A DNA stretch of 64,000 bases from JAICUF01 sp038250675 (lineage in GTDB: Bacteria; Gemmatimonadota; Gemmatimonadetes; Gemmatimonadales; GWC2-71-9): positions 124,001 to 188,000 of the forward strand of contig JBBSCB010000001.1 of NCBI GenBank assembly GCA_038250675.1, written 5' to 3'. Positions 32,209-41,013 of the stretch are shown one piece after another. The notes beneath the pieces were generated by a model. That model worked only from the letters and a program-made list of their open reading frames with translations, did not search any database and was not told the origin of the DNA. The first letter of the stretch is position 1. Each line of letters opens with the position of its first letter. The position numbers and the translations under genes are program-made.

Positions 32209-34755
32209 ATGGCATTCCCATGCATTCTGCTGACTTTGCAGGCGCAATCGTTGGCTCTGGCCCCGACCGCACAGCCGACCGCACCCATCCCCATGATGGT
32301 CGAGGCGACGCGTGCGATGACGCCGCCCGTCCTCGACGGCCGGGACGATGATGCGGTCTGGAAGACGACGCCGGTCATCAGCCAGTTTCTCGAAGCGAGG
32401 CCGAGCGAAGGCGCCGCGCCCAGACTGCGCACCGAGGCGCGGGTCGCCTACGATGCGCACAACATCTACGTCTTCGTCCGGGCGTTCGATCCCCACCCCG
32501 ACAGCATCGTGCGGCTGCTCTCGCGCCGCGACGATCAGACGGCGTCGGACCAGATCATCCTCATGCTCGACTCGTACCACGACCGGCGCACCGGCTACGA
32601 GTTTGCCGTCAACCCGGCGGGGGTCAAGGCCGACGTCGCGATCTACAATGACGGCAATGAGGACCGCGCGTGGGACGCGGTGTGGGACGCCGCCACGCGG
32701 GTGGACTCGCTCGGCTGGACCGCGGAGTACCGGATCCCGGTTTCGCAGCTCCACTACAGCGCCAACGGCAGCGCCACGTTCGGCCTGCTCGTCTGGCGGG
32801 TGATCCAGCGCTACACCGAAACCGTGACATGGCCGCTCTACCGGTCCTCCAAGCCGGGGTTCGTGTCCCAGTTCGGGGAGCTGCGGGGACTCGACGGACT
32901 CGGGAGCCCGGGGCACGCCGAACTCACGCCGTATGTCGTCACGCAGAACGTGCAGGGGCCGGAGTCGGCCAATTTTGCCCGGGACCAGCGGATCACCGTC
33001 GGCGGAGACCTCAAGTACCGGGTCGCCTCCAACCTGCTGCTCAACGCCACGGCCAACCCTGACTTTGGCCAGGTCGAGGCCGATCCCTCGGTCCTCAACC
33101 TCAGCGCGTTCGAGACCTTCTTCAACGAGCGCCGGCCGTTCTTCGTCGAGGGCAAGGGGCTGTTCACCTTTCCGGTGAACTGCGTCATCGTGGTGGACTG
33201 CAACACCGGTGAAGGATTGTTCTACTCCCGCCGCATCGGGCGCTCGCCGCAGCTGGCCGGCATCAACGGCGACGCGTCATCGCCGACATCCACCCGCATC
33301 CTCGGCGCCGGCAAGGTCACGGGCCGGCTGCCGGGCGGCCTTTCACTGGGCCTCCTGGACGCGGTGACCAATCATGTCGGCGGGCCCGGCGGCACGACGC
33401 TCGAGCCCACCAGCAACTACGGCGTGCTGCGCGGCAATCAGGACTATCACAAGGGTGATGGCAGCGTGGGGTTCATCATCACCGGGGTCAATCGCGCGCT
33501 CGACGCCTCGAGTGAGAACTTTCTCCATCGGAGCGCGTACAGCGGCGGCCTGGACGCGCGGCGCCGCTTTGCGGGACGGTTCGAGGTGTCCGGGTCATTC
33601 GATTTCAGCCGGGTGGACGGCACGCCGGCCGCCATCGCGCTGACCCAGCGCGATCCGGTGCATCTCTATCAGCGTCCCGACGGGGCGCTGACCTTCGATT
33701 CGACGCGCACCTCGCTCAGCGGCACCAACATGGAGTTGCGGTTTGCCAAGGTGGGCGGCCGGCGGCTCCAGTTCGAGACGGCCTACCAGCGCCGCACCCC
33801 CGGCTTCGAGGTCAACGACATCGGTTTCCTGCGCCAGGCGGACCGGCAGGCGTGGACGACGTGGGCCGCGCTGGCGTTCCGGACCCCCAATCACGTCTTC
33901 CAGAGTCTCCGGTGGAACTTCAATAACTGGGAATACTGGAGTCTGGCCGGGCTGCCCACCGAGCGCGCGTTCAATTCCAACGTGCACGTCCAGTTCAACA
34001 ACCGCTGGTGGCTCCACACCGGCGGCACGCTGGGCCAGCTCGGCACCACCTACTGCGACCGCTGCGCGCGGGGCGGGCCGGCCATCCGGCAGGACAGCTA
34101 CATCGCGCCGTGGGGCGGCATCGCCGGCGACGATCGCCATCCGCTGGTCCCGTCACTCTGGTTCAACTACTACCGCGGCGATCAGGGGCATTCCGAGTCG
34201 CTCAATCTGTCGCCGGAGCTGGACCTCAAACTGTCAACGCGATTTACCACGTCGCTCAGCCCCAGCTACGAGTGGAACCGCAACGACACCCAGTACTTCG
34301 GCACGTTCACGGATGCGAGCGGCGGGGCCCACTACACCGTTGCGCACCTCGATCAAAAGACGCTGAGTCTGACCTGGCGGCTGGGCTATACCTTCACGCC
34401 CGAGACGTCGCTCCAGATTTATGCGTCGCCGTTCATTTCCAAGGGGACATACAGCAAGGTGCGCGAGGTGGCCGACGCGCGCTCGGCCGACTACGCGGCG
34501 CGCTACCAGCCGTACGCCGACCCCGCTGTGGCGGCGGACCCGGGCGGGTTCAACGTGCAGGAGTTCCGGTCCAACGTGGTGTTCCGCTGGGAGTACCGGG
34601 CGGGTTCGACGCTCTTCCTGGTGTGGAGCCAGGGGCGTCAGGGCTACGCCGGGTTCGAGGGGACCAGGTCGTTCGTCGGCAATCTGAGCGATCTGTTCGG
34701 TCAGCGCGCCAACAACACCTTCCTCGTGAAAATGTCCTACTGGCTGGCGCGGTAA
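32209..34755 (+). CDS. DUF5916 outer-membrane-type protein with N-terminal CBM9-like domain
   Basis: 848 residues. Short signal (MAFPCILLTLQAQSLA), then a carbohydrate-binding family-9-like domain (PPVLDGRDDDAVWKTTP ... TEARVAYDAHNIYVFVRAFD) of about 200 residues. The C-terminal 600 residues are a DUF5916 barrel (PDFGQVEADPSVLNLSAFE, FFNERRPFFVEG). Such proteins are typical of Bacteroidota and Gemmatimonadota outer membranes; role unproven. GTG 32197 is a possible earlier start. Confidence 0.88.
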   Translation: MAFPCILLTLQAQSLALAPTAQPTAPIPMMVEATRAMTPPVLDGRDDDAVWKTTPVISQFLEARPSEGAAPRLRTEARVAYDAHNIYVFVRAFDPHPDSIVRLLSRRDDQTASDQIILMLDSYHDRRTGYEFAVNPAGVKADVAIYNDGNEDRAWDAVWDAATRVDSLGWTAEYRIPVSQLHYSANGSATFGLLVWRVIQRYTETVTWPLYRSSKPGFVSQFGELRGLDGLGSPGHAELTPYVVTQNVQGPESANFARDQRITVGGDLKYRVASNLLLNATANPDFGQVEADPSVLNLSAFETFFNERRPFFVEGKGLFTFPVNCVIVVDCNTGEGLFYSRRIGRSPQLAGINGDASSPTSTRILGAGKVTGRLPGGLSLGLLDAVTNHVGGPGGTTLEPTSNYGVLRGNQDYHKGDGSVGFIITGVNRALDASSENFLHRSAYSGGLDARRRFAGRFEVSGSFDFSRVDGTPAAIALTQRDPVHLYQRPDGALTFDSTRTSLSGTNMELRFAKVGGRRLQFETAYQRRTPGFEVNDIGFLRQADRQAWTTWAALAFRTPNHVFQSLRWNFNNWEYWSLAGLPTERAFNSNVHVQFNNRWWLHTGGTLGQLGTTYCDRCARGGPAIRQDSYIAPWGGIAGDDRHPLVPSLWFNYYRGDQGHSESLNLSPELDLKLSTRFTTSLSPSYEWNRNDTQYFGTFTDASGGAHYTVAHLDQKTLSLTWRLGYTFTPETSLQIYASPFISKGTYSKVREVADARSADYAARYQPYADPAVAADPGGFNVQEFRSNVVFRWEYRAGSTLFLVWSQGRQGYAGFEGTRSFVGNLSDLFGQRANNTFLVKMSYWLAR

Positions 34756-34822
34756 TCGACGCTGCCGGCGCCATGCCGCGCGAGATCTCCATCGTGGGCG
34801 TCAGCCATGGGCTGGGCTCGAA

Positions 34823-35500
34823 TCAGCGAAAGGTGACAAAGGCATCGAGCGGCTTCCGGCGCAATTGCGGCACGACCGCCCCGGGTGCCGGATAGCCGGT
34901 GACGATGAGCATCATCGCGCGCTCACTGGCGGGCCGCTCCAGCAGTTCGTTGAGAAATCCCATCGGACTGGGTGTGTGGGTCAGCGCCGCGAGCCCGGCG
35001 TGGTGGAGCGCCGCCAGCAGGAATCCGGTCGCGATGCCGACCGACTCCTGCACATAGTAGTGTGCGCGCCGCGCACCAGTGTCGCTGACGCCGTAGCGCT
35101 GGGCAAAGACCGCGATGAGATATGGCGCCGTCTCGAGATACGGTTTGTGCGCGTCGGTCCCGAGTGGCGCGAGGGCGGCGAGCCAGTCGGCCGGCGCCGT
35201 GGCGTAGAACTCCGCCTCAGCCAGTTCGGCGGCGGTGCGGATGGCGCGCTTGCGCTCCGGGTCGGCCACCACGACAAAATGCCACGGCTGCAGGTGCGCG
35301 CCACTCGGTGCGGTGCCGGCTGTTTCGAGGCAGGCCTCGATCACCTCGCGCGCGACCGGACGATCGCTGAATTGCCGGGTCGTCCGGCGCCGCTGCATAT
35401 CGGCCGCAAACTCGCGGGCCCGGCGCGCCATCTCGGGCGGCGGATATTCCCGATAGCCGGGGAGCGGCTCGAACACCCCAGGCGCTGATGGGCCGGTCAC
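34823..35500 (-). CDS. Nitroreductase-family protein
   Basis: 225 residues from GTG 35500, one base after the upstream stop. RRRTTRQFSDRPV (FMN site), ETAGTAPSGAHLQPWHFVVV, and AALTHTPSPMGFLNELL fit FMN-dependent nitroreductases related to iodotyrosine deiodinase. Substrate unknown. Convergent with DUF5916. Confidence 0.9.
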   Translation of the reverse strand: MTGPSAPGVFEPLPGYREYPPPEMARRAREFAADMQRRRTTRQFSDRPVAREVIEACLETAGTAPSGAHLQPWHFVVVADPERKRAIRTAAELAEAEFYATAPADWLAALAPLGTDAHKPYLETAPYLIAVFAQRYGVSDTGARRAHYYVQESVGIATGFLLAALHHAGLAALTHTPSPMGFLNELLERPASERAMMLIVTGYPAPGAVVPQLRRKPLDAFVTFR

Positions 35501-35501
35501 G

Positions 35502-35858
35502 TCACGGTCGGGTCGGCCCGCCGGCCGCCCGGTCATGATCCGGCTGGGCGTTGCCGACCGTACCATCGCTTCCGGCGCTGCCGGCTGCGGCGGGCGAAGC
35601 AATGCGGGCCCACACCGCCTCGTAGAGCCGCGTGAGCAGATCGACGCCAAAGACCACCAGCCCGACCGCCAGCACCATCGCCACGATGTTGGTCGCCAGA
35701 CTGGTGTGCCTCGCGGTCAGTTCGTCCAGCAATGCCTGGTGCGAGAGCCCGCGGTAGTGCGACATCTCGGAGACGTTGTTGCCGCTGATGGCCCAGCCAA
35801 ACCCGACGGCGATCGTCGCCATGGCCAGGCTGCGCGGTCCGGAGAGACGGATGTCCAT
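35502..35858 (-). CDS. Hypothetical two-helix membrane protein
   Basis: 118 residues from ATG 35858 (MDIRLSGPRSLAMATIAVG), GAGGTG upstream. Helices near residues 10-25 and 58-75 (IVAMVLAVGLVVFGVDLL). A disordered C-terminus follows. The frame is open further upstream, but a strong ribosome site favours this start. Confidence 0.65.
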   Translation of the reverse strand: MDIRLSGPRSLAMATIAVGFGWAISGNNVSEMSHYRGLSHQALLDELTARHTSLATNIVAMVLAVGLVVFGVDLLTRLYEAVWARIASPAAAGSAGSDGTVGNAQPDHDRAAGGPTRP

Positions 35859-35942
35859 CGTCACCTCAGTATCAGGGAGCGGGCGATGTGCGTGGGCGGG
35901 TTCAGGCCGGGCCATCGAGCCGGTCATAGTGGGTGCGCGCGA

Positions 35943-36518
35943 TCATCCGTCGCTCCGTGTGGGCCGTACCGTGGCGGCGCGGTCCACTTCCCGGATGCGT
36001 TGCGCCGCCAGCGCGTCATCGATGACGGGTGCGATCTCCTCGTCGGTGAGCGCGAGCGACTCGAGCGCCCGCCGGACCACCGGCTCGCCGCCGGGGACGA
36101 TCCGCCCGAACTCGATCTCCGCCTGCCGGCAGAACCGCTCCTGGCGGTGGGACTCGTTCCGGCCGATCGCGATGCCCCTGGCATGGAGGCGTGCGTGCAT
36201 CCCCTCGTGGAGGATCGTCGCCGCCACCTCCGCGAGCGAGAACGACCGGTTCACCACGAAGGTCAGCTCCACCATGCAGATCCGGCGCTCCACCAGGAAC
36301 GCGCCGCGATAGGCCCGGCGCTCGACCAGAAAACCGCTGAAATCACGATGGAAGCGGCGGAAGTGATGCGGCGCGTACCGCTCGATGAGCGCCAGCGCAC
36401 CGTCGAGCCGGGCGATAACGTCATCGGTCTCGATGTCGGGTCGGCTGTTGATGATCGTCGTGGCGAACCCGCGCACCACGCAATACTGCGGCAGCGACGA
36501 GGGACGCCCTCGCGTCAC
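35943..36518 (-). CDS. Hypothetical protein with HExxH motif
   Basis: 191 residues from GTG 36518, overlapping the previous stop (GTGA). Contains ATILHEGMHARLHARG, a zinc-peptidase-like helix, within RRICMVELTFVVNRSFSLAE; no membrane segment. Possibly a gluzincin-like peptidase, but the third ligand is not evident. Cytoplasmic. Confidence 0.7.
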   Translation of the reverse strand: MTRGRPSSLPQYCVVRGFATTIINSRPDIETDDVIARLDGALALIERYAPHHFRRFHRDFSGFLVERRAYRGAFLVERRICMVELTFVVNRSFSLAEVAATILHEGMHARLHARGIAIGRNESHRQERFCRQAEIEFGRIVPGGEPVVRRALESLALTDEEIAPVIDDALAAQRIREVDRAATVRPTRSDG

Positions 36519-36676
36519 GGCTGATCGACCCGGCAGTCGCCGGGGCCCACCGGCATGGTCAGCGCCAGCGACGGGTTGCTGCGGACGATCGGCATGTCCT
36601 CGCCGTCCGCACCGCCGCGGGCAACGGGCGTTCGGCATACGATGGCGATTGTGCCGGTGATCAACAGGGTTCGCAT
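36515..36676 (-). CDS. Small hypothetical protein
   Basis: 53 residues (MRTLLITGTIAIVCRTPVAR...). Hydrophobic N-terminal segment, then a short tail with one cysteine. GGGAG site 9 bases upstream, and GTGA overlap with the HEGMH protein. Possibly exported. Confidence 0.55.
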   Translation of the reverse strand: MRTLLITGTIAIVCRTPVARGGADGEDMPIVRSNPSLALTMPVGPGDCRVDQP

Positions 36677-36722
36677 GGTTGGTCGCTCCCACGGAGAGAA
36701 ATGCCCTCCATCTGTGGCGCTG

Positions 36723-37538
36723 TCAACATGTGCCGCCGGCCGGCGGCGAATGCGAGCCGGTGTCGAGCCCGGGAATCGTCGCCGTCGGCGTCCGACTTGG
36801 CCAGCGGAGGTTTGCGGTGTGCGCCCATTCCTGTAGCGCCTTCACCATCTCGGGCATGAGGCCGGCGGGGATGCCGGCGTTGGACCCCTGGGTGGGCAGC
36901 GTGCGCGGATCGCGGCCGGTGAGCCGCTCCACGATCACCAGTGCGGCGAGATAGGTGCCCGTCGGCGAAGGGTGGAAGCCGTCGCCGCCGTAGACCGGCG
37001 CCGGAGGCGTCGCGGCGAGCGCCAGACGCCACCCCTCGCCCGCCGGCAGGAACAGGCCGTCCACCGCCGAGGCCGCCGTCTGGAATGAGACGCGCACCGC
37101 ATCGAACCGCTCCGGCTCCGCCGCCGTGGGCCAGACCATGAGCAGCGCGGGCTCGGCGCCAGCCGCGCGGATCCGGTCGACCAGGTCCCGGGTCCAGAGG
37201 ACGAGCGAGTCGCGGCAGATGGCGATCGTCGTCGGTCCCTGCTGGAGCACGACGTAGTCCCAGTGTCCGTCGCGGATCCGGGCCAGCGCGTCGGTGGCGC
37301 CGTTGATGTGATCGATCAGTGCCAGATTGGGACCGGCCGCCATGCCGGTCTCGATCGGCGAGCCCGCCGCCGCCGCGGCGGCGGTGACCATGCCGGGGAG
37401 GTCGTTGACGTAGGTGAGACTGTTGCCGATGAAGAGCACGCGCCGGGTCGGCGGTGTCGGCTCCTGGGGCCAGCTCGTGCCGCTGCAGGCAGGCAGCAGC
37501 GCCAGGACTGCAAGGCCCGCCATCCGTGATCGCCGCAT
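36723..37538 (-). CDS. SGNH-family hydrolase lipoprotein
   Basis: 271 residues from ATG 37538. Lipobox LLPAC (Cys18). GDSL-variant motif FIGNSLTYVND with Ser40, VVLQQGPT block, and catalytic D/H pair in YGGDGFHPSPTG. Probable esterase or acetylhydrolase facing the periplasm. Substrate unknown. Confidence 0.87.
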   Translation of the reverse strand: MRRSRMAGLAVLALLPACSGTSWPQEPTPPTRRVLFIGNSLTYVNDLPGMVTAAAAAAGSPIETGMAAGPNLALIDHINGATDALARIRDGHWDYVVLQQGPTTIAICRDSLVLWTRDLVDRIRAAGAEPALLMVWPTAAEPERFDAVRVSFQTAASAVDGLFLPAGEGWRLALAATPPAPVYGGDGFHPSPTGTYLAALVIVERLTGRDPRTLPTQGSNAGIPAGLMPEMVKALQEWAHTANLRWPSRTPTATIPGLDTGSHSPPAGGTC

Positions 37539-37601
37539 CGGTGCCTGCTCATGTGGGGATGTCCGGGGGGACGCCGGCCGGGGCGGGCGGCGCACGCATG
37601 G

Positions 37602-37823
37602 TCATGATGGTGTGTCAGCGAAGCCGAGATCGGATGCGCTCCGGCAGGTGCTGGAGACGCAGTGCTCAGTCGTGAGGCCGGCTACCACCACGCGGGAAAC
37701 CTGGTGCGCCCTCAGATGGGCCTCGAGCGACGTGGCCACGAAGGGGTTGCTGACCGATTTCCGGAACACCGGGTCATCCGCAATTGGAATCGGTTGGCGG
37801 ATCGCGGGGCGGTCGCGGGTCAT
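37602..37823 (-). pseudogene. Isochorismatase-family cysteine hydrolase remnant
   Basis: ATG 37823 overlaps the upstream stop as TGATG and reads MTRDRPA, the usual family start, then jumps to FRKSVSNPFVATSLEAHL and RVVVAGLTTEHCVSSTCRSA with the nucleophile cysteine retained. It ends after DLGF with ADTPS. About 90 residues of the N-terminal half and about 50 at the C-terminus are missing relative to the family. Almost certainly inactive. Confidence 0.8.
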
Positions 37824-38545
37824 CACGTGGTCCCGAAGTAGTACCAGCCGTCGCCCAGGTAGTGCAGCGTGGTCAATTGCGTCAGGAACAGCTCGCTTTG
37901 GGGCGGTGGCGGCGCATGGCCGGGACGAACCCAGAGAAATCCCTCGAGGTTGTCGAGGAATCCGCCGTGCAGAAAGCCGACGTAGCCGGATGTGACGACC
38001 AACTCGCTCATCCTGAGCTGCACCAGCCGACGCCGATAGTCCTCATACTGCGCGCGCTCGATGCCGTCCCGTGCCAGGACCTGGGTCAGCGGATACACCG
38101 CGGAACGGGCGGCCCACAACGTGTCGATCGGCTCGCCCGGCTCGAACGTGACGGTCGTGCCGTTGAGCGACTTGTACGCCTGCCGGCCGTCCGACATCGC
38201 GTGCACCCGTCCGTCTCGCAGGACATCGGCGGTGAGGCGGCTGAGGGCGGGCGCCCGGCTGCGCCAGTAAAGCCACTGGCCGGCACGCTGCGCCGGCCGC
38301 GAAAGCGCCACGCTCACGATGAGCGCCGCGGTGACCACGACCGCGGAGCGAATGCGTGCTCGACGCGTCCCGGCCGGCGGAAGCAGCAGCGCCATGACGC
38401 CGAGCCCGAGTGCCAGCAGCGCCACCGCGAGCGTGATGGCCATGCTCACCAGGGGACTCAGCCACATCGCGAAGGCGACGGTGCCGAGTCGCGCGGCGAG
38501 GGCGACGTAGTACCCGACATGAATCGCCTTCACGCCTCGCGTCAT
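37823..38545 (-). CDS. Hypothetical membrane protein with soluble C-terminal domain
   Basis: 240 residues from ATG 38545 (MTRGVKAIHVG), GGAG 8 bases upstream; ATG 38575 is possible. Three membrane helices in the first 95 residues, then a soluble domain with DGRVHAMSDGRQAYKSLNG and GFLHGGFLDNLEGFLWVR. No family recognised. Its stop overlaps the isochorismatase remnant. Confidence 0.75.
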   Translation of the reverse strand: MTRGVKAIHVGYYVALAARLGTVAFAMWLSPLVSMAITLAVALLALGLGVMALLLPPAGTRRARIRSAVVVTAALIVSVALSRPAQRAGQWLYWRSRAPALSRLTADVLRDGRVHAMSDGRQAYKSLNGTTVTFEPGEPIDTLWAARSAVYPLTQVLARDGIERAQYEDYRRRLVQLRMSELVVTSGYVGFLHGGFLDNLEGFLWVRPGHAPPPPQSELFLTQLTTLHYLGDGWYYFGTT

Positions 38546-38578
38546 GCGCCCGGCTCCGCCTGCCTCGTTCGCCATGCG

Positions 38579-38863
38579 CTACGGCAGGACATCCGGGCGA
38601 GCCGCAAAGAATACGATGTGTGTGCAGCTCACGCGGACCAGTGCCGTGGCGGAACGATCCAGCCAGTCGAGCCCGATAGCCGCCAGCATCGTCGTATTCA
38701 ACAGCGTCTGGCGCGCATCGCAGCGATCACCGTGGCAATGCGGGCAGATGACCGGATGTCCGCCGGCAGCAAATCGTTCGCCGGCCGGCCGGTCCGCATG
38801 CTCATGGAACCCGGCTCGCGCCGCCTTCAGCCCCGCCCCGACCGCATCACTCAGCGTGCTCAT
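38579..38863 (-). CDS. Zinc-ribbon-like small protein, second CxxC incomplete
   Basis: 94 residues from ATG 38863 (MSTLSDAVGAGL), with GGGAG 7 bases before it. CPHC at 40-43 and LNTTMLAAIGLDWLDRSA match a widespread small zinc-binding family whose second knuckle is normally CxxC; here position 77 is Arg and only Cys80 remains. Zinc binding may be weakened. An ATG at 38917 in frame belongs to a different vestige (see next entry). Confidence 0.75.
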   Translation of the reverse strand: MSTLSDAVGAGLKAARAGFHEHADRPAGERFAAGGHPVICPHCHGDRCDARQTLLNTTMLAAIGLDWLDRSATALVRVSCTHIVFFAARPDVLP

Positions 38864-38917
38864 CTGTCGCTCCCGCGTCGGACCGGCAAGCCCGGCTCCG
38901 TTGATGGCGATCTTCAT
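38864..38917 (-). pseudogene. N-terminal vestige of an FAD-dependent monooxygenase
   Basis: ATG 38917 overlaps the GNAT stop as ATGA and reads MKIAINGAGLAGPT, the classic first beta-strand and dinucleotide-binding turn (GxGxxGP) of a flavin monooxygenase. After these 14 residues homology ends and the zinc-ribbon gene begins. It is either a deletion scar or a chance match; the match is very specific. Confidence 0.65.
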
Positions 38918-39363
38918 GGGCGCTCGCGGATCAGCCGCTTCCGCAGCACCGTCTGCGTCTTGGCCCGCTCAAAACCGAGTCGCCCGTAGAAGGCGTGCGC
39001 CTCGGTGCGAAGCACGTTGCAGCGGAGCACAATGACCGGGAGCTGCCGGCCTGCGGCCCACGTCTCCACTGCGCTGACGAGCGCGCGTCCGGCCCCCGCC
39101 CCGCGGGCCGATGCGTCGACGACGATACCGAGCAACTCACAGCGCGGCCCCGACTCAAGAACGAGCTGCTCGGCCGCGTGCGCCCAGCCTACGACGGCGC
39201 CGGCCTCGTCCGCGGCGATACGGACGCACTGCGACGGGTCCTTCTCCAAGGCGATGAGTCGCTCGGCAATCGCCGTGGCGGTGGCGGGATAGCCGAGCTG
39301 GTTGCTCAGTGCGGCGATGGCGGCGGCATCCTCGCCGTGCGGCGGCCGGATGGTGTGGCTCAG
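38914..39363 (-). CDS. GNAT-family acetyltransferase with apparent CTG start
   Basis: 149 residues if started at CTG 39361-39363, which overlaps the DUF4242 stop as CTGA. The GNAT N-terminus (SHTIRPPHGEDAAAIAAL, then NQLGYPATATAIAERL) is encoded before any ATG, GTG or TTG; the first alternative, TTG 39249, would remove 38 residues including beta-strand 1. Acetyl-CoA loop ARGAGAGRAL, closing HAFYGRLGF. Length from CTG fits the family. Confidence 0.87.
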   Translation of the reverse strand: MSHTIRPPHGEDAAAIAALSNQLGYPATATAIAERLIALEKDPSQCVRIAADEAGAVVGWAHAAEQLVLESGPRCELLGIVVDASARGAGAGRALVSAVETWAAGRQLPVIVLRCNVLRTEAHAFYGRLGFERAKTQTVLRKRLIRERP

Positions 39364-39650
39364 GGCGCCCGCGGCCCGGTCTCGGCCGATGCCGGATCGA
39401 TCACCGCGCTGATCGCCGAGATGCGATTGGCCGGGAATCCGCCCTGCGTGGCGTGGCGCCGGATCAGCTCCTCATCCGGGGCCTCGTACACGCAGTAGAT
39501 CTTGTCTCCCGTGACGTAACTCTGGATCCACGTGATGTCGGGGCCCAGCGTGTCGAGCACGTCGCACGACTTGCGCGAGATGCCCTGCAGGTCGCCCGGC
39601 GCGAGGCTGCCGGCGCCCGGGATGTCCCGTTCGATGAGGTACTTGGGCAT
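39360..39650 (-). CDS. DUF4242-family protein
   Basis: 96 residues: MPKYLIERDIPGAGSL, LGPDITWIQSYVTGDKIYCV, YEAPDEELIRRHATQGGFP. DUF4242 (SCO4226-like, nickel-binding ferredoxin-like fold). Coupled by CTGA to the GNAT gene. Confidence 0.88.
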   Translation of the reverse strand: MPKYLIERDIPGAGSLAPGDLQGISRKSCDVLDTLGPDITWIQSYVTGDKIYCVYEAPDEELIRRHATQGGFPANRISAISAVIDPASAETGPRAP

Positions 39651-39835
39651 GGATACTCTCCGGTGGGGGATGGCGGACCTGGGCGGCGGGGACCGCCATC
39701 CGGAGTTTACGCCGCCGTCCGGCCGGTGTCCAACGCACCCGCCACCGTGCTCACTTCGCCTTCTCGGACTTTGCTGGCTAAGGCAGGCTGCCGCTCGATG
39801 AAATTGTAGTTGGGCCCGGACGGGTCACGGCCGCT

Positions 39836-40033
39836 GGAGTCGCGCCCCAGGCGATCAGACTCGAGCGGGCCAGGCAGGCGCTCGAGCACGGCACGAGCGT
39901 GACGCAGGCGGCGGAGCTTGCCGGGTTTCGATCAGACCTGCAGATGCGAAGGGCGTGGAGCAGGCAGTGGGGAGGGTCGCCGAGCGACGTGCTGCGGTCA
40001 CTTCACCTGTCCGGCCGCCTCCCGCAGCCCGGC
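39836..40033 (+). pseudogene. C-terminal fragment of an AraC-type regulator
   Basis: An open frame encodes GVAPQAIRLERARQALEHG, then VTQAAELAGFRSDLQMRRAW and WGGSPSDVLRS, the second helix-turn-helix of an AraC/XylS regulator. The first helix-turn-helix and effector domain are absent and no plausible start precedes it (in-frame TAA at 39779). It is the only plus-strand trace in this part and is a relic. Confidence 0.75.
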
Positions 40034-40158
40034 CCGGGTGCTTCCCGCCACCGCAAGCACGAGCAGTTCCAGGTAGCTCGCTCGCGCCGCGGCTGAGTCT
40101 CCGATGCCGCGCGGGCTCCAGGTGTCCGGGCCCCCCGGTCGCCTCGGTGTCGCCGCCG

Positions 40159-41013
40159 TCACGGGCTCTCGTGCGCCGGCCCGGGCTTGAAGAGGGCGCG
40201 GAACGCGCGGAGTGCGGCCGGATGGTAGATGGTTCCGTGCGTCTCCTCCGGCATCGGCTCGTAGTGCCAATGGAGCTTGGCCGGTGCGCGCGCGGCCAGC
40301 GTGTCCGCCAGGCGTCGCGTCAGCTCCGCGATATCGGGCTGGCTGCTGCTCGCGAGGTACAGCGCGTGACCCGCCGCGGCGAGGCGGTCGCCGGCGTGAC
40401 GCACAAGCTCGCCGTTGTTCCACCAGAGACTGGGGTCGAACGCGATGCAGGTGTCGAAAAGTCCCGGCTCCAGGAAGAACGTCTCCACCACGAAGAGGCC
40501 CGCCAGCGACTCGCCCACGATCGCGGTCTCGCCGGTAGTGCGGTAGCGCGCCCGCACCGCCGGCATCAGCTCGGTGCGGATGAACTGCCGGAAGGCCGCC
40601 GAGCCGCCCACCCGCGGCGCGATCGTGCTGTCCCGCGTGACTGTCGTCGGTCCCGTGAGGTCCCGGCGGCGGGCAGTGTTCTCGATCCCGACGAGCAGGA
40701 ACGGCCGCATGATGCCGTCACCCACCAGCACCTCGATGAGGCCGGCGACATGCAGGAAGTCCTCGCGGAGCCCGCCGTCCGGCATGTACATCACCGGCAG
40801 CGGCGCGGCCGTGGAGTCGTCGTAGCCCGGTGGGGCGTAAACGTTGATCCGCCGCGCCTCACCCAGTGTGTGCGACTGGATGACGAACGTCTCGCCGATG
40901 GTGAGCGGCGTGGCGGGCTCGCCGGCGCGGCCGCGGACCTGCGCGCCGGCACTGGCCGCGGTCGCGAGACTCAGCCCCGCGATCAGCCACCCGCGCCCTA
41001 GTGCCGAGCCCAT
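40159..41013 (-). CDS. Secreted esterase, alpha/beta-hydrolase (esterase D / IroE-like)
   Basis: 284 residues from ATG 41013 (MGSALGRGWL), with a signal ending TAASAGAQ. INVYAPPGYDDS, VMYMPDGG, nucleophile AIVGESLAGLFVV, and MPEETHGTIYHPA with the catalytic histidine. Similar to ferri-siderophore esterase-like hydrolases; substrate unknown. It overlaps the SnoaL-like gene by 16 bp. Confidence 0.87.
   Translation of the reverse strand: MGSALGRGWLIAGLSLATAASAGAQVRGRAGEPATPLTIGETFVIQSHTLGEARRINVYAPPGYDDSTAAPLPVMYMPDGGLREDFLHVAGLIEVLVGDGIMRPFLLVGIENTARRRDLTGPTTVTRDSTIAPRVGGSAAFRQFIRTELMPAVRARYRTTGETAIVGESLAGLFVVETFFLEPGLFDTCIAFDPSLWWNNGELVRHAGDRLAAAGHALYLASSSQPDIAELTRRLADTLAARAPAKLHWHYEPMPEETHGTIYHPAALRAFRALFKPGPAHESP

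Noticed and set aside
39707..39889. Minus-strand 60-codon open frame
   Set aside because: No ribosome site or homology; it overlaps the start of the AraC fragment on the other strand.
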